A DNA stretch of 64,000 nt, from positions 1-64,000 of the forward strand of contig JBEONO010000003.1 of assembly GCA_040544425.1 (NCBI GenBank), given 5' to 3'. Every line of letters starts with the position of its first letter. Within the stretch, counting starts at the first letter, position 1. Positions 8,287 to 17,134 of the stretch are shown piece by piece. Below the pieces are notes generated by a model, which did no database searches, had not been told where the DNA came from, and was given only the letters and a program-made list of their open reading frames with translations. This DNA comes from Solimicrobium sp040544425 (lineage in GTDB: Bacteria; Pseudomonadota; Gammaproteobacteria; Burkholderiales; Burkholderiaceae_D). The position numbers and the translations under genes were made by a program.

Positions 8287-10731
8287 TTATTGAGTTGCGG
8301 AACAATCTGGCGACTGGGGAAAATTCACATCAAATAAGCGCTGATCGATCCAGTGTAATTTAACTTTCAATTTATTGGCATTAAATATCTCGCTGATCTC
8401 CAGACATTGATCCTTGTCGCACTGGCTCACGACGGTCTTGGCAGGCTCTTGTGCGTCTGGCGCGCCTGCCCAATCGATCAGCTCCAATTGTGATCCGTGC
8501 ACCAGAGTGGCGTTGCCGGAGCATGAAAGCGAAGTCAGTTGCGGCAGATAGATCACAGACCGATTCAGCGCCTGCCAGTCCCCGGTCAGGCCGGAAGGTT
8601 GATGCTGCACCCGATACCAGATCGGATTGACGACACTGGGTAATACGGCTGATTCGAACGTGATTGGTTTGCGGGTACGCAATTCATTGTGGCTTAGATC
8701 GGCCATCAACGGCACAGAAATGGGTGCGGTATCGGTTTGGGGATCATCGGAAAATTTGAGTTGCAGTTGGTAGCTGCCGTGACTTAATTTATAGCCACCG
8801 AAAGCATGCAGCAAAAACGTCAGGCCCGAGTCTTCGGAGACGAACTGATCTGTTGCGCCCAAATTCCATTGCAGCGCCGTGGCGGATAATTTGGTCACGA
8901 CCGCATTCGCGCCATCAATCATTAAATGTGGGCGTGCCGCCATTTTTGTTACGGGGAAATCAAAGGCCAGCGGCTCAGACTCCTTGTGGCGGATGGTAAC
9001 CTTTTCAGGGAAGCTGCTGTTCAAGGCAATCTCTGCCGGACAGTCGAAAATTTTACTGGTCGCAGCTGGTGCGGAATCAGGCGTGCTCTTGGCGTGGCAA
9101 GTTAAATGATTATTGAGTTGTATCGATTCGATCCGCTCCAGATTGTCTCCGGCAATGCCCAATGTCGTTTCAAGATCATAGTGCACAATTTTTTGCACAT
9201 GTGCGCGGCGTTTGAAAATCGTGACGTTTAAATTTTGATCGGGCGCACCGTACTGATGAATTGCCAAATTGACCGGGCCCGGTTCAGTGGTGCTCAGGTC
9301 AAGTGCCAATTCTGTCGGTGTCGTAGTGCCGCTGTTATCCGCCAACGTCCTGCCGTCCCTTAGCACCTGCAACTGTTCGATGCAGGCATTGGCGTTTTTT
9401 CCTTTGATGATCAGCCTGGCCGGTTCGCCGGAAATCAGGCTCTCCAATCCATTCAACTGTCCGGTCAGATTCGCGCTGACAGGCAGGACGACGTGAAACG
9501 GGCCGACCGAGGCGTCGGAAAAACCAAATTTGCCACGTAATGTGGCATCCAGAATTTGCCCATCAAGAGGCAAATCAGCAGCGCCGGAATCGACACTGAA
9601 CTGGGCGGTGTCAGGATTAAAGTCGACCGCTGTGATTTGCGTCAGAATTTTATCTGAACCATGTTCGTAGAGCGTCATTGTCCAGTCATGCCAATAATTG
9701 AGCAGAGGTAGATTGCCCTTGACGGTGACCTGCAATTCTTTTTTGGTTAAACAGGCAGGCAGTTTACTGTCGATGCTGATAAGCGGGGCCTTGCCGTCAA
9801 ACCAGCTTGGCACATACACATAGGCGGTTTTAATATCGCCGTTTTTGAATCTCGCATTGGTGAACAGTTGTATTTCATCAGACGCGCCAATGCGCTGGCC
9901 CAGTGAAGGAGCGAAATCATAGTTGTCACCGTATTTGTTGGCCAGGTAGGTGGTGGTCTCGGTCATCAACTTCATTCCGACAAAAAAATCGGTCGGCAAT
10001 TTTACCGCGCTTGCGCCAGGGTTCGCGGTAGACCAGATATCTTCCGAGGGTACGGCCAAATCGGCACTGGAGACAATCGCTGCCGCAACGCATTTTGTGT
10101 TGACAGTGGAGCCTTTAAAACAATCCGGATCGACAAAGCGCACCCCAAATTTTGCGGCCAGCGCCTTGGCAGCGTCGACCGCCTGATCTGCTTTTTTATT
10201 TTGAGTCAGCGCATCCAGTGCGTGCAGCAAATAATCGATGGCGTGATTGATCTGATCAATTTTTTGCAAATCGATAAAACGCTGTGGGTCGGCCCGAATC
10301 GCATCGCTGATCAAGGATGCAGATTCTGAAAAACTGGTATGCAGTCCAAACATGGTGCGTACCTGCGGGGCCAACACAATGACCGGAATCTGGTCGTCGG
10401 TTTCGATGTTGATGCTGGCCTGTCGGACGCCTTCCGACAAATCAAACGGTTGCGCGCTGACCTGGTTACTGATCGGCGTGATCGTCGCTAACAATACCAG
10501 CCATTTCTTTTCCGTTTTCTGCGCCTCACTGGTGGTAACGACGAGCCTGTCACCTTTGCGCAGGTGGTTCACCCAATAGATCGGCAGCCTGTCAGCGCCG
10601 CGTTGCACCGACACCGAAATGGTTGGCCCGAGGTGACTGATACTGGCCGGTGTGGTCGCGGCATCAACAGAAAAATACGCGCATGCAAAAATAAAAAACA
10701 AAATTTGCTTAAGGTGTGTGATGGTCTTCAT
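8287..10731 (-). CDS. Large exported protein of unknown function
   Basis: The 814-residue product starts with a signal peptide (MKTITHLKQILFFIFACAYF, cleavage near DAATT) and is otherwise soluble. Strand-forming sequences with spaced Gly/Pro suggest several beta-sandwich modules (for example LTGQLNGLESLISGEPARLIIKGKNANAC and later segments). Several Cys are present, with a cluster at the end (CDKDQCLEI, CSATQ) that could form disulfides outside the cytoplasm. I recognise no catalytic motif or family. The start is placed at the signal-peptide Met rather than 26 codons upstream. It precedes fumC by 36 bp on the same strand. Confidence 0.75.
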   Translation of the reverse strand: MKTITHLKQILFFIFACAYFSVDAATTPASISHLGPTISVSVQRGADRLPIYWVNHLRKGDRLVVTTSEAQKTEKKWLVLLATITPISNQVSAQPFDLSEGVRQASINIETDDQIPVIVLAPQVRTMFGLHTSFSESASLISDAIRADPQRFIDLQKIDQINHAIDYLLHALDALTQNKKADQAVDAAKALAAKFGVRFVDPDCFKGSTVNTKCVAAAIVSSADLAVPSEDIWSTANPGASAVKLPTDFFVGMKLMTETTTYLANKYGDNYDFAPSLGQRIGASDEIQLFTNARFKNGDIKTAYVYVPSWFDGKAPLISIDSKLPACLTKKELQVTVKGNLPLLNYWHDWTMTLYEHGSDKILTQITAVDFNPDTAQFSVDSGAADLPLDGQILDATLRGKFGFSDASVGPFHVVLPVSANLTGQLNGLESLISGEPARLIIKGKNANACIEQLQVLRDGRTLADNSGTTTPTELALDLSTTEPGPVNLAIHQYGAPDQNLNVTIFKRRAHVQKIVHYDLETTLGIAGDNLERIESIQLNNHLTCHAKSTPDSAPAATSKIFDCPAEIALNSSFPEKVTIRHKESEPLAFDFPVTKMAARPHLMIDGANAVVTKLSATALQWNLGATDQFVSEDSGLTFLLHAFGGYKLSHGSYQLQLKFSDDPQTDTAPISVPLMADLSHNELRTRKPITFESAVLPSVVNPIWYRVQHQPSGLTGDWQALNRSVIYLPQLTSLSCSGNATLVHGSQLELIDWAGAPDAQEPAKTVVSQCDKDQCLEISEIFNANKLKVKLHWIDQRLFDVNFPQSPDCSATQ

Positions 10732-10895
10732 AGATCCGGGAGAGTTTATTGCGCGGCCATTTTGCCATAGATTTGAATGCCAATAATATTTGAGCGTGAG
10801 TGCACGCAAATCCGACCATGCCGCATGGTCATTGTGGTGCCATCTGTCCGAAAGGAAAGCGTTTCAAGTGACCGTACAAAACAACAAAGTGATAT

Positions 10896-10920
10896 GAATT
10901 AAAGTAAGTTACTTTAATTC
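10896..10920. promoter_or_regulatory. Perfect 25-bp palindrome upstream of ompW, candidate operator
   Basis: The half-site GAATTAAAGTAA (10896-10907) is followed by a single G and its exact reverse complement TTACTTTAATTC (10909-10920). It sits 119 bp upstream of the ompW start, in the 307-bp gap (10732-11038) between divergent genes. Length and symmetry suit a homodimeric repressor or activator; the AT-rich arms are unlike the surrounding sequence. No matching regulator gene is adjacent. The rest of the gap shows no other clear element. Confidence 0.65.
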
Positions 10921-11038
10921 ACTATCTTTGCACGACGTACCAAGGGTAAAATTTAATTGCTGAAAAAAAATATTTGTCATTAAGACGGTAGATTCAGGCA
11001 ATTCACATCAACATCCACAGATTCTTCGGAGATTATTA

Positions 11039-11818
11039 ATGCAACACTCGGTTACAACAACTTTAAAAATCGCATCGCTGGCCATCGTCACAGCGTTTTC
11101 AAGTTCTGCTTTCGCACAGTCGGCCAATGACAACATCATCAGCGCCGGCTGGTTTCATATTGCACCTCAGGATTCCAGTACCCCGTTAGCCATCACCTCA
11201 CCAATTTCGCAGACTTTACCAGGTAGCGGTGCCAGCGTTGAGAAGAGCGACACATTTGGCATTTCCTGGACCCATTTTATTACTGACAACTGGGCTGCTT
11301 CATTGGATTTGGGCGTTCCACCGACCTACAAGTTGGATGGCGCAGGCACCTTGTCGGCAGTCGGTAAAATCGGCGAAGCCAAACAGTTGGCGCCTACCGT
11401 GTTGGGCAAGTATTTTTTCAATGACGCCAATGCCCAATTCCGTCCGTTTGTTGGCCTCGGTGTATCACGTGTCAGCTACAGAGATGTAAAACTTACTGAC
11501 AATTTCGAGGGCGGAATTCAGCAAACTTTTGCAGGAATTGGTCAAGCGATGCACACGCCGATTACTGCCGGTGCGACCAGCGCCAGTCTGAACAGTTCAT
11601 GGGCAGCTGTTGCCAATGTCGGTGCCAGCTATGCGATTACCAAACAATGGTATGCCAGTTTTTCCGTGTCATATCTCGATTTGAAAACAACCGCTACCTT
11701 GACTACACCAGTAGCCATCACTACGCCGGCAGGATCGCAGAACACCAATTTCATCAGCAAGACGACACTCAAGATTGACCCTATCGTCACCTTTGCTGCA
11801 ATCGGTTACCGCTTCTAA
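11039..11818 (+). CDS. ompW: Outer-membrane protein, OmpW family
   Basis: The 259-residue product has a signal peptide ending ASAFAQS-like (SSSAFAQS, about residue 26) and an eight-stranded barrel pattern with a C-terminal GYRF aromatic end, typical for BAM recognition. The conserved OmpW features are there: the early GWFHIAP strand, the DNWAASLDLGVP strand, and LAPTVLGKYFF followed by FRPFVGLGVS. OmpW proteins form narrow hydrophobic channels for small molecules. It is monocistronic, with a strong terminator just downstream and a long palindrome in its upstream region, suggesting regulated expression. Confidence 0.92.
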   Translation: MQHSVTTTLKIASLAIVTAFSSSAFAQSANDNIISAGWFHIAPQDSSTPLAITSPISQTLPGSGASVEKSDTFGISWTHFITDNWAASLDLGVPPTYKLDGAGTLSAVGKIGEAKQLAPTVLGKYFFNDANAQFRPFVGLGVSRVSYRDVKLTDNFEGGIQQTFAGIGQAMHTPITAGATSASLNSSWAAVANVGASYAITKQWYASFSVSYLDLKTTATLTTPVAITTPAGSQNTNFISKTTLKIDPIVTFAAIGYRF

Positions 11819-11843
11819 TTTGGTTTAATTCAGGTGCGAGGGA

Positions 11844-11875
11844 AATGAGCAGACTTTGGCCTGCTCATTTTTTTT
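11844..11875 (+). terminator. Intrinsic terminator of ompW
   Basis: AATGAGCAG (11844-11852) pairs with CTGCTCATT (11861-11869) around an eight-base loop, and a T-run follows. It lies 26 bases after the ompW stop and 11 bases before the end of the convergent kinase gene. Confidence 0.9.
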
Positions 11876-11885
11876 GGGACGACAT

Positions 11886-13154
11886 TTACAAAATCAATAT
11901 CGCGCGAAAATCATTGACGTTGGTTCGCGTCGGGCCGCTGATAACCAGGTTGTCCAGGGCTTGGAAAAAACTGTAACCATCATTGTTGTCGAGCATGCTG
12001 GCTGGGCGCAGTTTTTTTTCTTCGGCGCGCGCTATGGAATCCGGGGCGTACATAGCGCCAGCGTTATCTTCCGAACCGTCGATGCCATCAGTGTCACAGG
12101 CAATGGCGTGAATATCGGGATGTCCGTTGAGTGTGATTGCCAGACTTAACAAAAATTCGGCATTCCGTCCGCCGCGACCGTGTCCTTTGACCGTGACCGT
12201 GGTTTCTCCTCCAGACAAAATCACACATGGCCTGGCAAACGGTTGATTGCGTTTGGCGATTTGCAGAGCCAGCGCTGCATGCATCCTCCCGATGTCACGC
12301 GCTTCTCCCTCAATACTGTCCGATAAAATATACGGTGTGATTCCTGCTGCGCGCGCCGTGGCTGCTGCTGCCTCCAGTGCATCCTGTGCTGTGGCGATGA
12401 TGTGGTGCTCGTTCCTGGCAAAACGCGGATCATCCGGCTTGGGTGTTTCGTGCGATGCCAACTCCAGGTATTTCTGGACATTCGCCGGTATACCGATCAC
12501 ATATTTGCGCAGTATCGCCAATGCTTCACTGCAGGTAGTTGCATCCGGCAGCGTAGGGCCGCTCGCGATGGTACTGGGATCGTCGCCGGGAATATCGGAG
12601 ATCATTAGCGTCACCAGCTTTGCAGGGACACAGGCCAGTGCCAGTCGTCCACCTTTGATCGCTGATAAATGTTTGCGCACGCAATTGATTTCGGCAATCG
12701 TGGCGCCGCTGCTCAGCAGCGATTTGTTCACCGCCCGTTTTTGCTCCAGAGTGATCCCGTCTGCCGGCAAAGACAGCAAAGCCGATCCACCGCCGGAAAT
12801 CAGGCAGATAACCAAATCTTTTTCAGTCAAGCCCTGCACCAGTTCCAGAATGCGTTTCGCTGCGGTTTGCCCGGCCGCGTCTGGAACCGGGTGACCAGCT
12901 TCGACGACTTCAATTTGACTGCACGCGGCACCATGACCATAGCGCGTTACGACCAGACCGGACAGCGGGGTAGTCCAATGGTCTTCCAGCACTTTAGCCA
13001 TGGCCGCAGCGGCTTTTCCGGCTCCGATCACGATGGTGCGAGCGTTTTTCGGTGGATCAGGTAAAAAAGCAGGCAGGCATTTGTTTGGGCTGACCGCGTC
13101 CAGAGCGCTCCCATACAGGCTCAATAAAAATTGTTGCGATGTTTGATTGTTCAT
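11886..13154 (-). CDS. Glycerate 2-kinase, MOFRL family (TtuD/GckA type)
   Basis: The 422-residue enzyme phosphorylates D-glycerate to 2-phosphoglycerate, linking glyoxylate or tartrate breakdown to glycolysis. The N-terminal kinase domain shows VIGAGKAAAAMA (about 45-56) and the conserved ISGGGSALLSLP, and the C-terminal MOFRL domain has LSGGETTVTVKGHGRGGRNAEF. The length is typical. I chose the ATG at 13154, which has AGGA upstream and starts the homologous part; an earlier in-frame start adds 32 unsupported residues. The gene lies 13 bp downstream of hydroxypyruvate isomerase. Confidence 0.92.
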   Translation of the reverse strand: MNNQTSQQFLLSLYGSALDAVSPNKCLPAFLPDPPKNARTIVIGAGKAAAAMAKVLEDHWTTPLSGLVVTRYGHGAACSQIEVVEAGHPVPDAAGQTAAKRILELVQGLTEKDLVICLISGGGSALLSLPADGITLEQKRAVNKSLLSSGATIAEINCVRKHLSAIKGGRLALACVPAKLVTLMISDIPGDDPSTIASGPTLPDATTCSEALAILRKYVIGIPANVQKYLELASHETPKPDDPRFARNEHHIIATAQDALEAAAATARAAGITPYILSDSIEGEARDIGRMHAALALQIAKRNQPFARPCVILSGGETTVTVKGHGRGGRNAEFLLSLAITLNGHPDIHAIACDTDGIDGSEDNAGAMYAPDSIARAEEKKLRPASMLDNNDGYSFFQALDNLVISGPTRTNVNDFRAILIL

Positions 13155-13167
13155 GATTGTCCTCCAG

Positions 13168-13947
13168 TTAGTACCCGTGATCTTTGCGCCAATGCAGACC
13201 CTCGATTGTCCCGTTAGCTGGTTTGTATTCGCAGCCGATCCACCCGTCATAACCGATTGCTTCCAAACTTTTGAACAGGTTCCGATAATTGATTTCGCCA
13301 GTCCCGGGCTCGGCGCGCCCCGGGTTGTCCGCCAACTGCATATGTTTAATCAACGGCAGACTATTTTTTATGGTGTTGATCAATTCACCTTCCATGCGCT
13401 GCATATGGTAAATATCATATTGCATAAACAGGTTGTCAGAGCCGACCTCTTGAATTAACTGCAGAGCCTGCCTGGAGTGCGACAAAAAGAATCCCGGTAT
13501 ATCGAAAGTATTGATCGGTTCGATCAGCAGGCGGATCTGCACCGACTGCAGGCGGTCTGCGGCGTATTTCAGGTTGCGTACCATGGTCGCATGCGCAAGA
13601 GCATTGCTGACCCCCGCCGGGACGATGCCAGCCAGACAGTTTAGCTGCGTGACATTCAGTGCTGTTGCGTAATCGATAGCCTGTTCGATTCCGGATTCGA
13701 ACTGGGCGATTCGATCCGGGTGACATGCGATCCCGCGTTTCCCCGTATCCCAGTTCCCCGGTGGCAAATTGTGCAGCACAAGTTTTATTCCGCATCGGTC
13801 CAATTGGTCGGCAAGCGCATTTTTGTCGAACGCGTAGGGAAACAGGAATTCGACGCCGCGGAAACCCGCATCTGCTGCCGCCTGAAAGCGCTGCAAAAAG
13901 GGCAGCTCGGTAAATAACATCGTGAGATTAGCCGCGAATTTGATCAT
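13168..13947 (-). CDS. hyi: Hydroxypyruvate isomerase
   Basis: The 259-residue TIM-barrel enzyme interconverts hydroxypyruvate and tartronate semialdehyde. The metal-binding glutamates of the AP-endonuclease-2-like fold are visible in LIEPINTFDIPGFF and WIGCEYKPA, and MQYDIYHMQRMEGE carries further ligands. It is upstream of glycerate kinase, 13 bp apart, so the pair could convert hydroxypyruvate through tartronate semialdehyde and glycerate to 2-phosphoglycerate. The usual partners glyoxylate carboligase and tartronate semialdehyde reductase are not next to it. A palindromic operator-like site starts three bases upstream of the ATG. Confidence 0.93.
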   Translation of the reverse strand: MIKFAANLTMLFTELPFLQRFQAAADAGFRGVEFLFPYAFDKNALADQLDRCGIKLVLHNLPPGNWDTGKRGIACHPDRIAQFESGIEQAIDYATALNVTQLNCLAGIVPAGVSNALAHATMVRNLKYAADRLQSVQIRLLIEPINTFDIPGFFLSHSRQALQLIQEVGSDNLFMQYDIYHMQRMEGELINTIKNSLPLIKHMQLADNPGRAEPGTGEINYRNLFKSLEAIGYDGWIGCEYKPANGTIEGLHWRKDHGY

Positions 13948-13949
13948 AG

Positions 13950-14050
13950 ACTGGTCCAGTTTAAAGAAGCTGCACGGAAACGATTATCAAAGAATATGCC
14001 GATCGGAATAAAAACAATATAAACTCTTTTCATTTTATAAACTGGTCTCT
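13950..14050. promoter_or_regulatory. Paired ACTGGTC sites in the divergent hyi/elyC-like control region
   Basis: ACTGGTCCAGT at 13950-13960 is a perfect 11-bp palindrome just upstream of hyi, and a half-match ACTGGTCTCT occurs at 14041-14050 near the divergent gene. TGGTC-centred palindromes are common operators of FadR-type GntR regulators, which often control organic-acid catabolism. The regulator is not in the window, so the assignment is inference. Confidence 0.4.
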
Positions 14051-14065
14051 TACGGGATATTGCTC

Positions 14066-14857
14066 ATGGTATTTCTTCTGGTCTGCCTTCTTTTGGCGAG
14101 TGCTCTGGTCGCTCTGGTTCTCAACAAACAAAAAATCTACATGCTGCTGTCATTGCTGTGCATAGCCGTGTTACTGGCTGCCGGCTACGGTCTGCTGGCC
14201 AATCCTATGCTGGGCCAGCTGCAGTCGGCCTATATCGAGGATGAACCAATTTCCTGGTCTTCCAGGAATGCGATTATTTTACTTGGTGCAGGGACAGAGC
14301 GAATAGTTGATTCCAATCAGGTCGAAGCCGGTTTTTTCTCGCATGGGCGAATCATGAAAACGGCACAACTGTACCTTGCCTGCAAGCAGTCCAACAATCA
14401 ATGCAAGGTGCTTGTCACCGGCGGCGATCCACTTCACCATGGCGTATCCGAAGCGGAAATTTACAGCGCTGTATTACAAAAAGCGGGCGTTGATAAAAAC
14501 GATATTGAGTTGGAAAAAGCCAGCAGGAATACCTGGCAAAATGCAAAATTTACTGCAGCGCTGTTGCGGGCAAATAAATTTACCGAACAGGACAGGCTGG
14601 TGCTGGTCACTTCCGGAACGCACATGCGCCGCAGTCTGCTGTATTTTTCTCATTTTGGGGTTATCGCGAAACCGGTGCGCGCCGATTACCTTGCGACGCA
14701 AAGTAACTGGATGCCCATCACCTATAACATGATGCTGACCGACTTGGCGCTGCATGAATATTTCGGAATATGGCAATTTCATCTTTATAATTTTCTGGGC
14801 TGGAATGACCCGGCACAAAAAACCTTCTCGGCACAGTCCACAGCCAAGGCGTCTTAA
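14066..14857 (+). CDS. ElyC/YdcF-family (DUF218) membrane protein
   Basis: The 263-residue product has two N-terminal membrane helices (about 1-22 and 27-47), then a DUF218 domain. It opens with NAIILLGAGTER, followed by VLVTGGDPLHHGVSEAE, the acidic-loop SRNTWQNA motif and VLVTSGTHMRRSLLYF. ElyC of E. coli affects envelope lipid-carrier metabolism and peptidoglycan synthesis at low temperature. The cytoplasmic-membrane placement and periplasmic domain agree with this. The ATG at 14066 is used; a TTG six bases earlier is also possible. The end overlaps the convergent neighbour by four bases. Confidence 0.85.
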   Translation: MVFLLVCLLLASALVALVLNKQKIYMLLSLLCIAVLLAAGYGLLANPMLGQLQSAYIEDEPISWSSRNAIILLGAGTERIVDSNQVEAGFFSHGRIMKTAQLYLACKQSNNQCKVLVTGGDPLHHGVSEAEIYSAVLQKAGVDKNDIELEKASRNTWQNAKFTAALLRANKFTEQDRLVLVTSGTHMRRSLLYFSHFGVIAKPVRADYLATQSNWMPITYNMMLTDLALHEYFGIWQFHLYNFLGWNDPAQKTFSAQSTAKAS

Positions 14858-15972
14858 CCAACGCCGGTATATTTTTTCTTGCTGAATAGCTTCAATCGAT
14901 TGAAGGTCACCATCACCTTGTTTCTTGGCACAATCGACGAAATCGCATACGCCGCAGAGCCGGTATCGCGCGGCACCGGTTCTCCCAACGGCATCCCGTT
15001 GGCATTGAGTAAGCTGAACACGCCCGGTGTATGGACCTGCTCGCCGCGCTGGGTCACAATCGCAATTTCTCCATTGGCCAGCTTGACGTAGCTACCCGGC
15101 GGATAAACGCCAATCTCTTTAATAATGACCGATGCCAGCGCCTGGCTCATCCCTTTTTCCTGCAGCATTTCTTTAGCGGCGACGTTCGGTGGTTTCCCCT
15201 GGCGGAACGAACGCGGGGAAATTTTCGCCAGATAGACGTCGGCATGATGAATAATGCCGGCCATTTCTGATGCCGCGCTACCCGCTGCCAGATAGCCGGG
15301 GTGGTGTCCTTCCACGGCGCGCAGCCAGTCTTCGTTGGTGACGCCCAATTTTTCCAGAATTTCCCGACCTCTTGTGCCATGCGATCTGATCTCGCTGCGT
15401 TGCGCTACCGTGATCGGTTCTTTTTGCGCGGTCAGTACCGACTGCAATTCCAGCATGGCGATATTCATCGTTGCGCCAGCACGGCACAGGGTTTCAATAC
15501 TGGTTTGATCCCAATTCAATTTTTTGGCGAGAATCGAAACCAGCACCGCAGTTTGCAAATTATGCGCCGCGACGTAATTGGTCAAATCCATTTGCATCAA
15601 TTCGAACAGCGCGACAGTCTGATTTTTTTGCAGCAGCATGGTAATGCCCGCTACCTTTTGATCCAGTCCGCTCAGGATCTCATCTTGCTTGCCGCGAATA
15701 AAATTCAAATTGTTTTTGAACGTCAGTGTTTTTAATCCGTCCCAGCTCAGAAATGGATCGTATTCAACCGGCTTGCTGTCCAGCTTGGATTTTTCCACCT
15801 CGTCGGCATTGGCATACATGCCGCGTTCCAATAAATTCTCCAATTGGGAATCTGTATGTATGATGTAGCCTTTGTGCAGCAGCAGTTGACCCTTCTCGGA
15901 AAATACATCCCATTTCAAAGGTTGGTTCACTGCCACCAGAGCCCGGGTCAACGCACACAGACGCACACTCAT
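14854..15972 (-). CDS. Degenerate HD-GYP-like protein
   Basis: The 372-residue protein has an N-terminal roughly 120-residue region typical of this group (QPLKWDVFSEKGQLLLHKGYII) and then an HD-GYP-like all-helical domain. The first His (AHNLQTAV), the IRSHGTRGREIL helix, GHH and the HHADVYLA Asp are kept. The central HD pair is missing: the site reads RAGATMNIAM where LLHDIGK is expected, and the GYP loop is shortened to HHPGYL. It therefore probably cannot hydrolyse c-di-GMP and may bind it or act by protein contact. The start at 15972 is chosen by homology; upstream in-frame codons exist. Confidence 0.75.
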   Translation of the reverse strand: MSVRLCALTRALVAVNQPLKWDVFSEKGQLLLHKGYIIHTDSQLENLLERGMYANADEVEKSKLDSKPVEYDPFLSWDGLKTLTFKNNLNFIRGKQDEILSGLDQKVAGITMLLQKNQTVALFELMQMDLTNYVAAHNLQTAVLVSILAKKLNWDQTSIETLCRAGATMNIAMLELQSVLTAQKEPITVAQRSEIRSHGTRGREILEKLGVTNEDWLRAVEGHHPGYLAAGSAASEMAGIIHHADVYLAKISPRSFRQGKPPNVAAKEMLQEKGMSQALASVIIKEIGVYPPGSYVKLANGEIAIVTQRGEQVHTPGVFSLLNANGMPLGEPVPRDTGSAAYAISSIVPRNKVMVTFNRLKLFSKKKYTGVG

Positions 15973-16190
15973 CAGGCATCCGCCTTTGCTTGACTGGTAC
16001 AGGTGGTCCGAAAACAAAAATGCATTGCTGGTCGCCCGGTTAGGTCTTGCCTGGTTGACAGATGAGTAAAGTAAATTAAATTAAATACGGTCTGGTTCGG
16101 TTAAGAATAGAACCAAAAACAGTTTTGCACAATGGAAACAAACCTTGGAGACCGGGTTCATGTTTCATTTTTTCCGATTGCGAATACACG

Positions 16191-16955
16191 ATGCACATTG
16201 ATCTATCAGTTCTGGCTTTAATTGCTCTGGCCGGTTTGTATGCCGGAATGCAAAATGCGCTTGCTGGCGGCGGGTCATTCATTACTTTTCCCGCATTGCT
16301 GCTGGCTGGTCTGAACCCGCTCGCGGCCAACGTCAGCTCGACGATCGCTCTGTTCCCGAGTCAGATTACGACAGCAGTTGCGGGGCGCAAGCTGGCGGCC
16401 GGGGTTGGCCGGGTCCGGTTTCGTGATCTGTTTCTGATCAGCCTGCTAGGCGGCGTGCTCGGGGCGATACTTTTACTGTCGACCCCGGTGAGCATTTTCA
16501 GCAATCTGGTGCCCTGGCTGGTGTTGTTTGCCACTGCTGCCTTTGCATGGGGAAGCTTTGGATTCAAACCGCATGCCGATCCTGAAAAATCGCATTTGCC
16601 CAATACTGCGATTTTGCTGATTCAGGGATTAATTGCGATTTATGGCGGCTACTTCGGTGGGGGTATCGGTTTTCTGATGCTGGCGGCATTGACGATCGCC
16701 GGGCAAAACGTGCGCATCGCCAACGCCACAAAAAATGCGCTGGCCATGACCATGAATGCTTCGGCAGTCGCGATCTTTGCATTTTCGCCGCTGGTGAACT
16801 GGTCAGCAGTGGCAGCTCTTGGAGCGGGCGCCGTATGCGGCGGGCTGCTTGGATCGTGGCTGATGCGCAGTTTGCCGGAGAATGTGCTGCGCGGGTTTGT
16901 CGTATTAGTTGGCGTTAGCTTAACAATCTGGCTGTTCGTTCGCGCCTACCTGTGA
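16191..16955 (+). CDS. TSUP-family transporter (TauE/SafE type)
   Basis: The 254-residue product has about eight membrane helices and the two family repeats: NALAGGGSFITFPALLLAG near the start and GGYFGGGIGFLMLAALTIAG in the middle. TSUP proteins move sulfonates, sulfite or other small organic anions out of or into the cell; the substrate cannot be read from sequence. The ATG at 16191 lacks a good ribosome-binding site, while an in-frame TTG at 16125 adds 22 polar residues. An ATG at 16160 with GGAG upstream opens a 13-codon frame that ends over the 16191 start, so translational coupling is possible. Confidence 0.86.
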   Translation: MHIDLSVLALIALAGLYAGMQNALAGGGSFITFPALLLAGLNPLAANVSSTIALFPSQITTAVAGRKLAAGVGRVRFRDLFLISLLGGVLGAILLLSTPVSIFSNLVPWLVLFATAAFAWGSFGFKPHADPEKSHLPNTAILLIQGLIAIYGGYFGGGIGFLMLAALTIAGQNVRIANATKNALAMTMNASAVAIFAFSPLVNWSAVAALGAGAVCGGLLGSWLMRSLPENVLRGFVVLVGVSLTIWLFVRAYL

Positions 16956-17134
16956 GCGCATTGACAATATTTGCCGTAGAACTCCTTCAATAATTGGTAT
17001 AAGCCCTTGATTTGTAATATACTCTGCGCTTTCCGCCACCCATCTCTTTCCGCAAGTTTTTCCAACATGCGCGCACCTGTCGACTATATTGGTCTTAGTG
17101 CTGCATTGAAGCAGCGGAGGGCATACCGAGTACC

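Noticed and set aside
16160..16199. 13-codon frame (MFHFFRLRIHDAH) with GGAG upstream, ending over the TSUP start
   Set aside because: Could be a coupling leader, but it is too short and too poorly supported to list as a gene.
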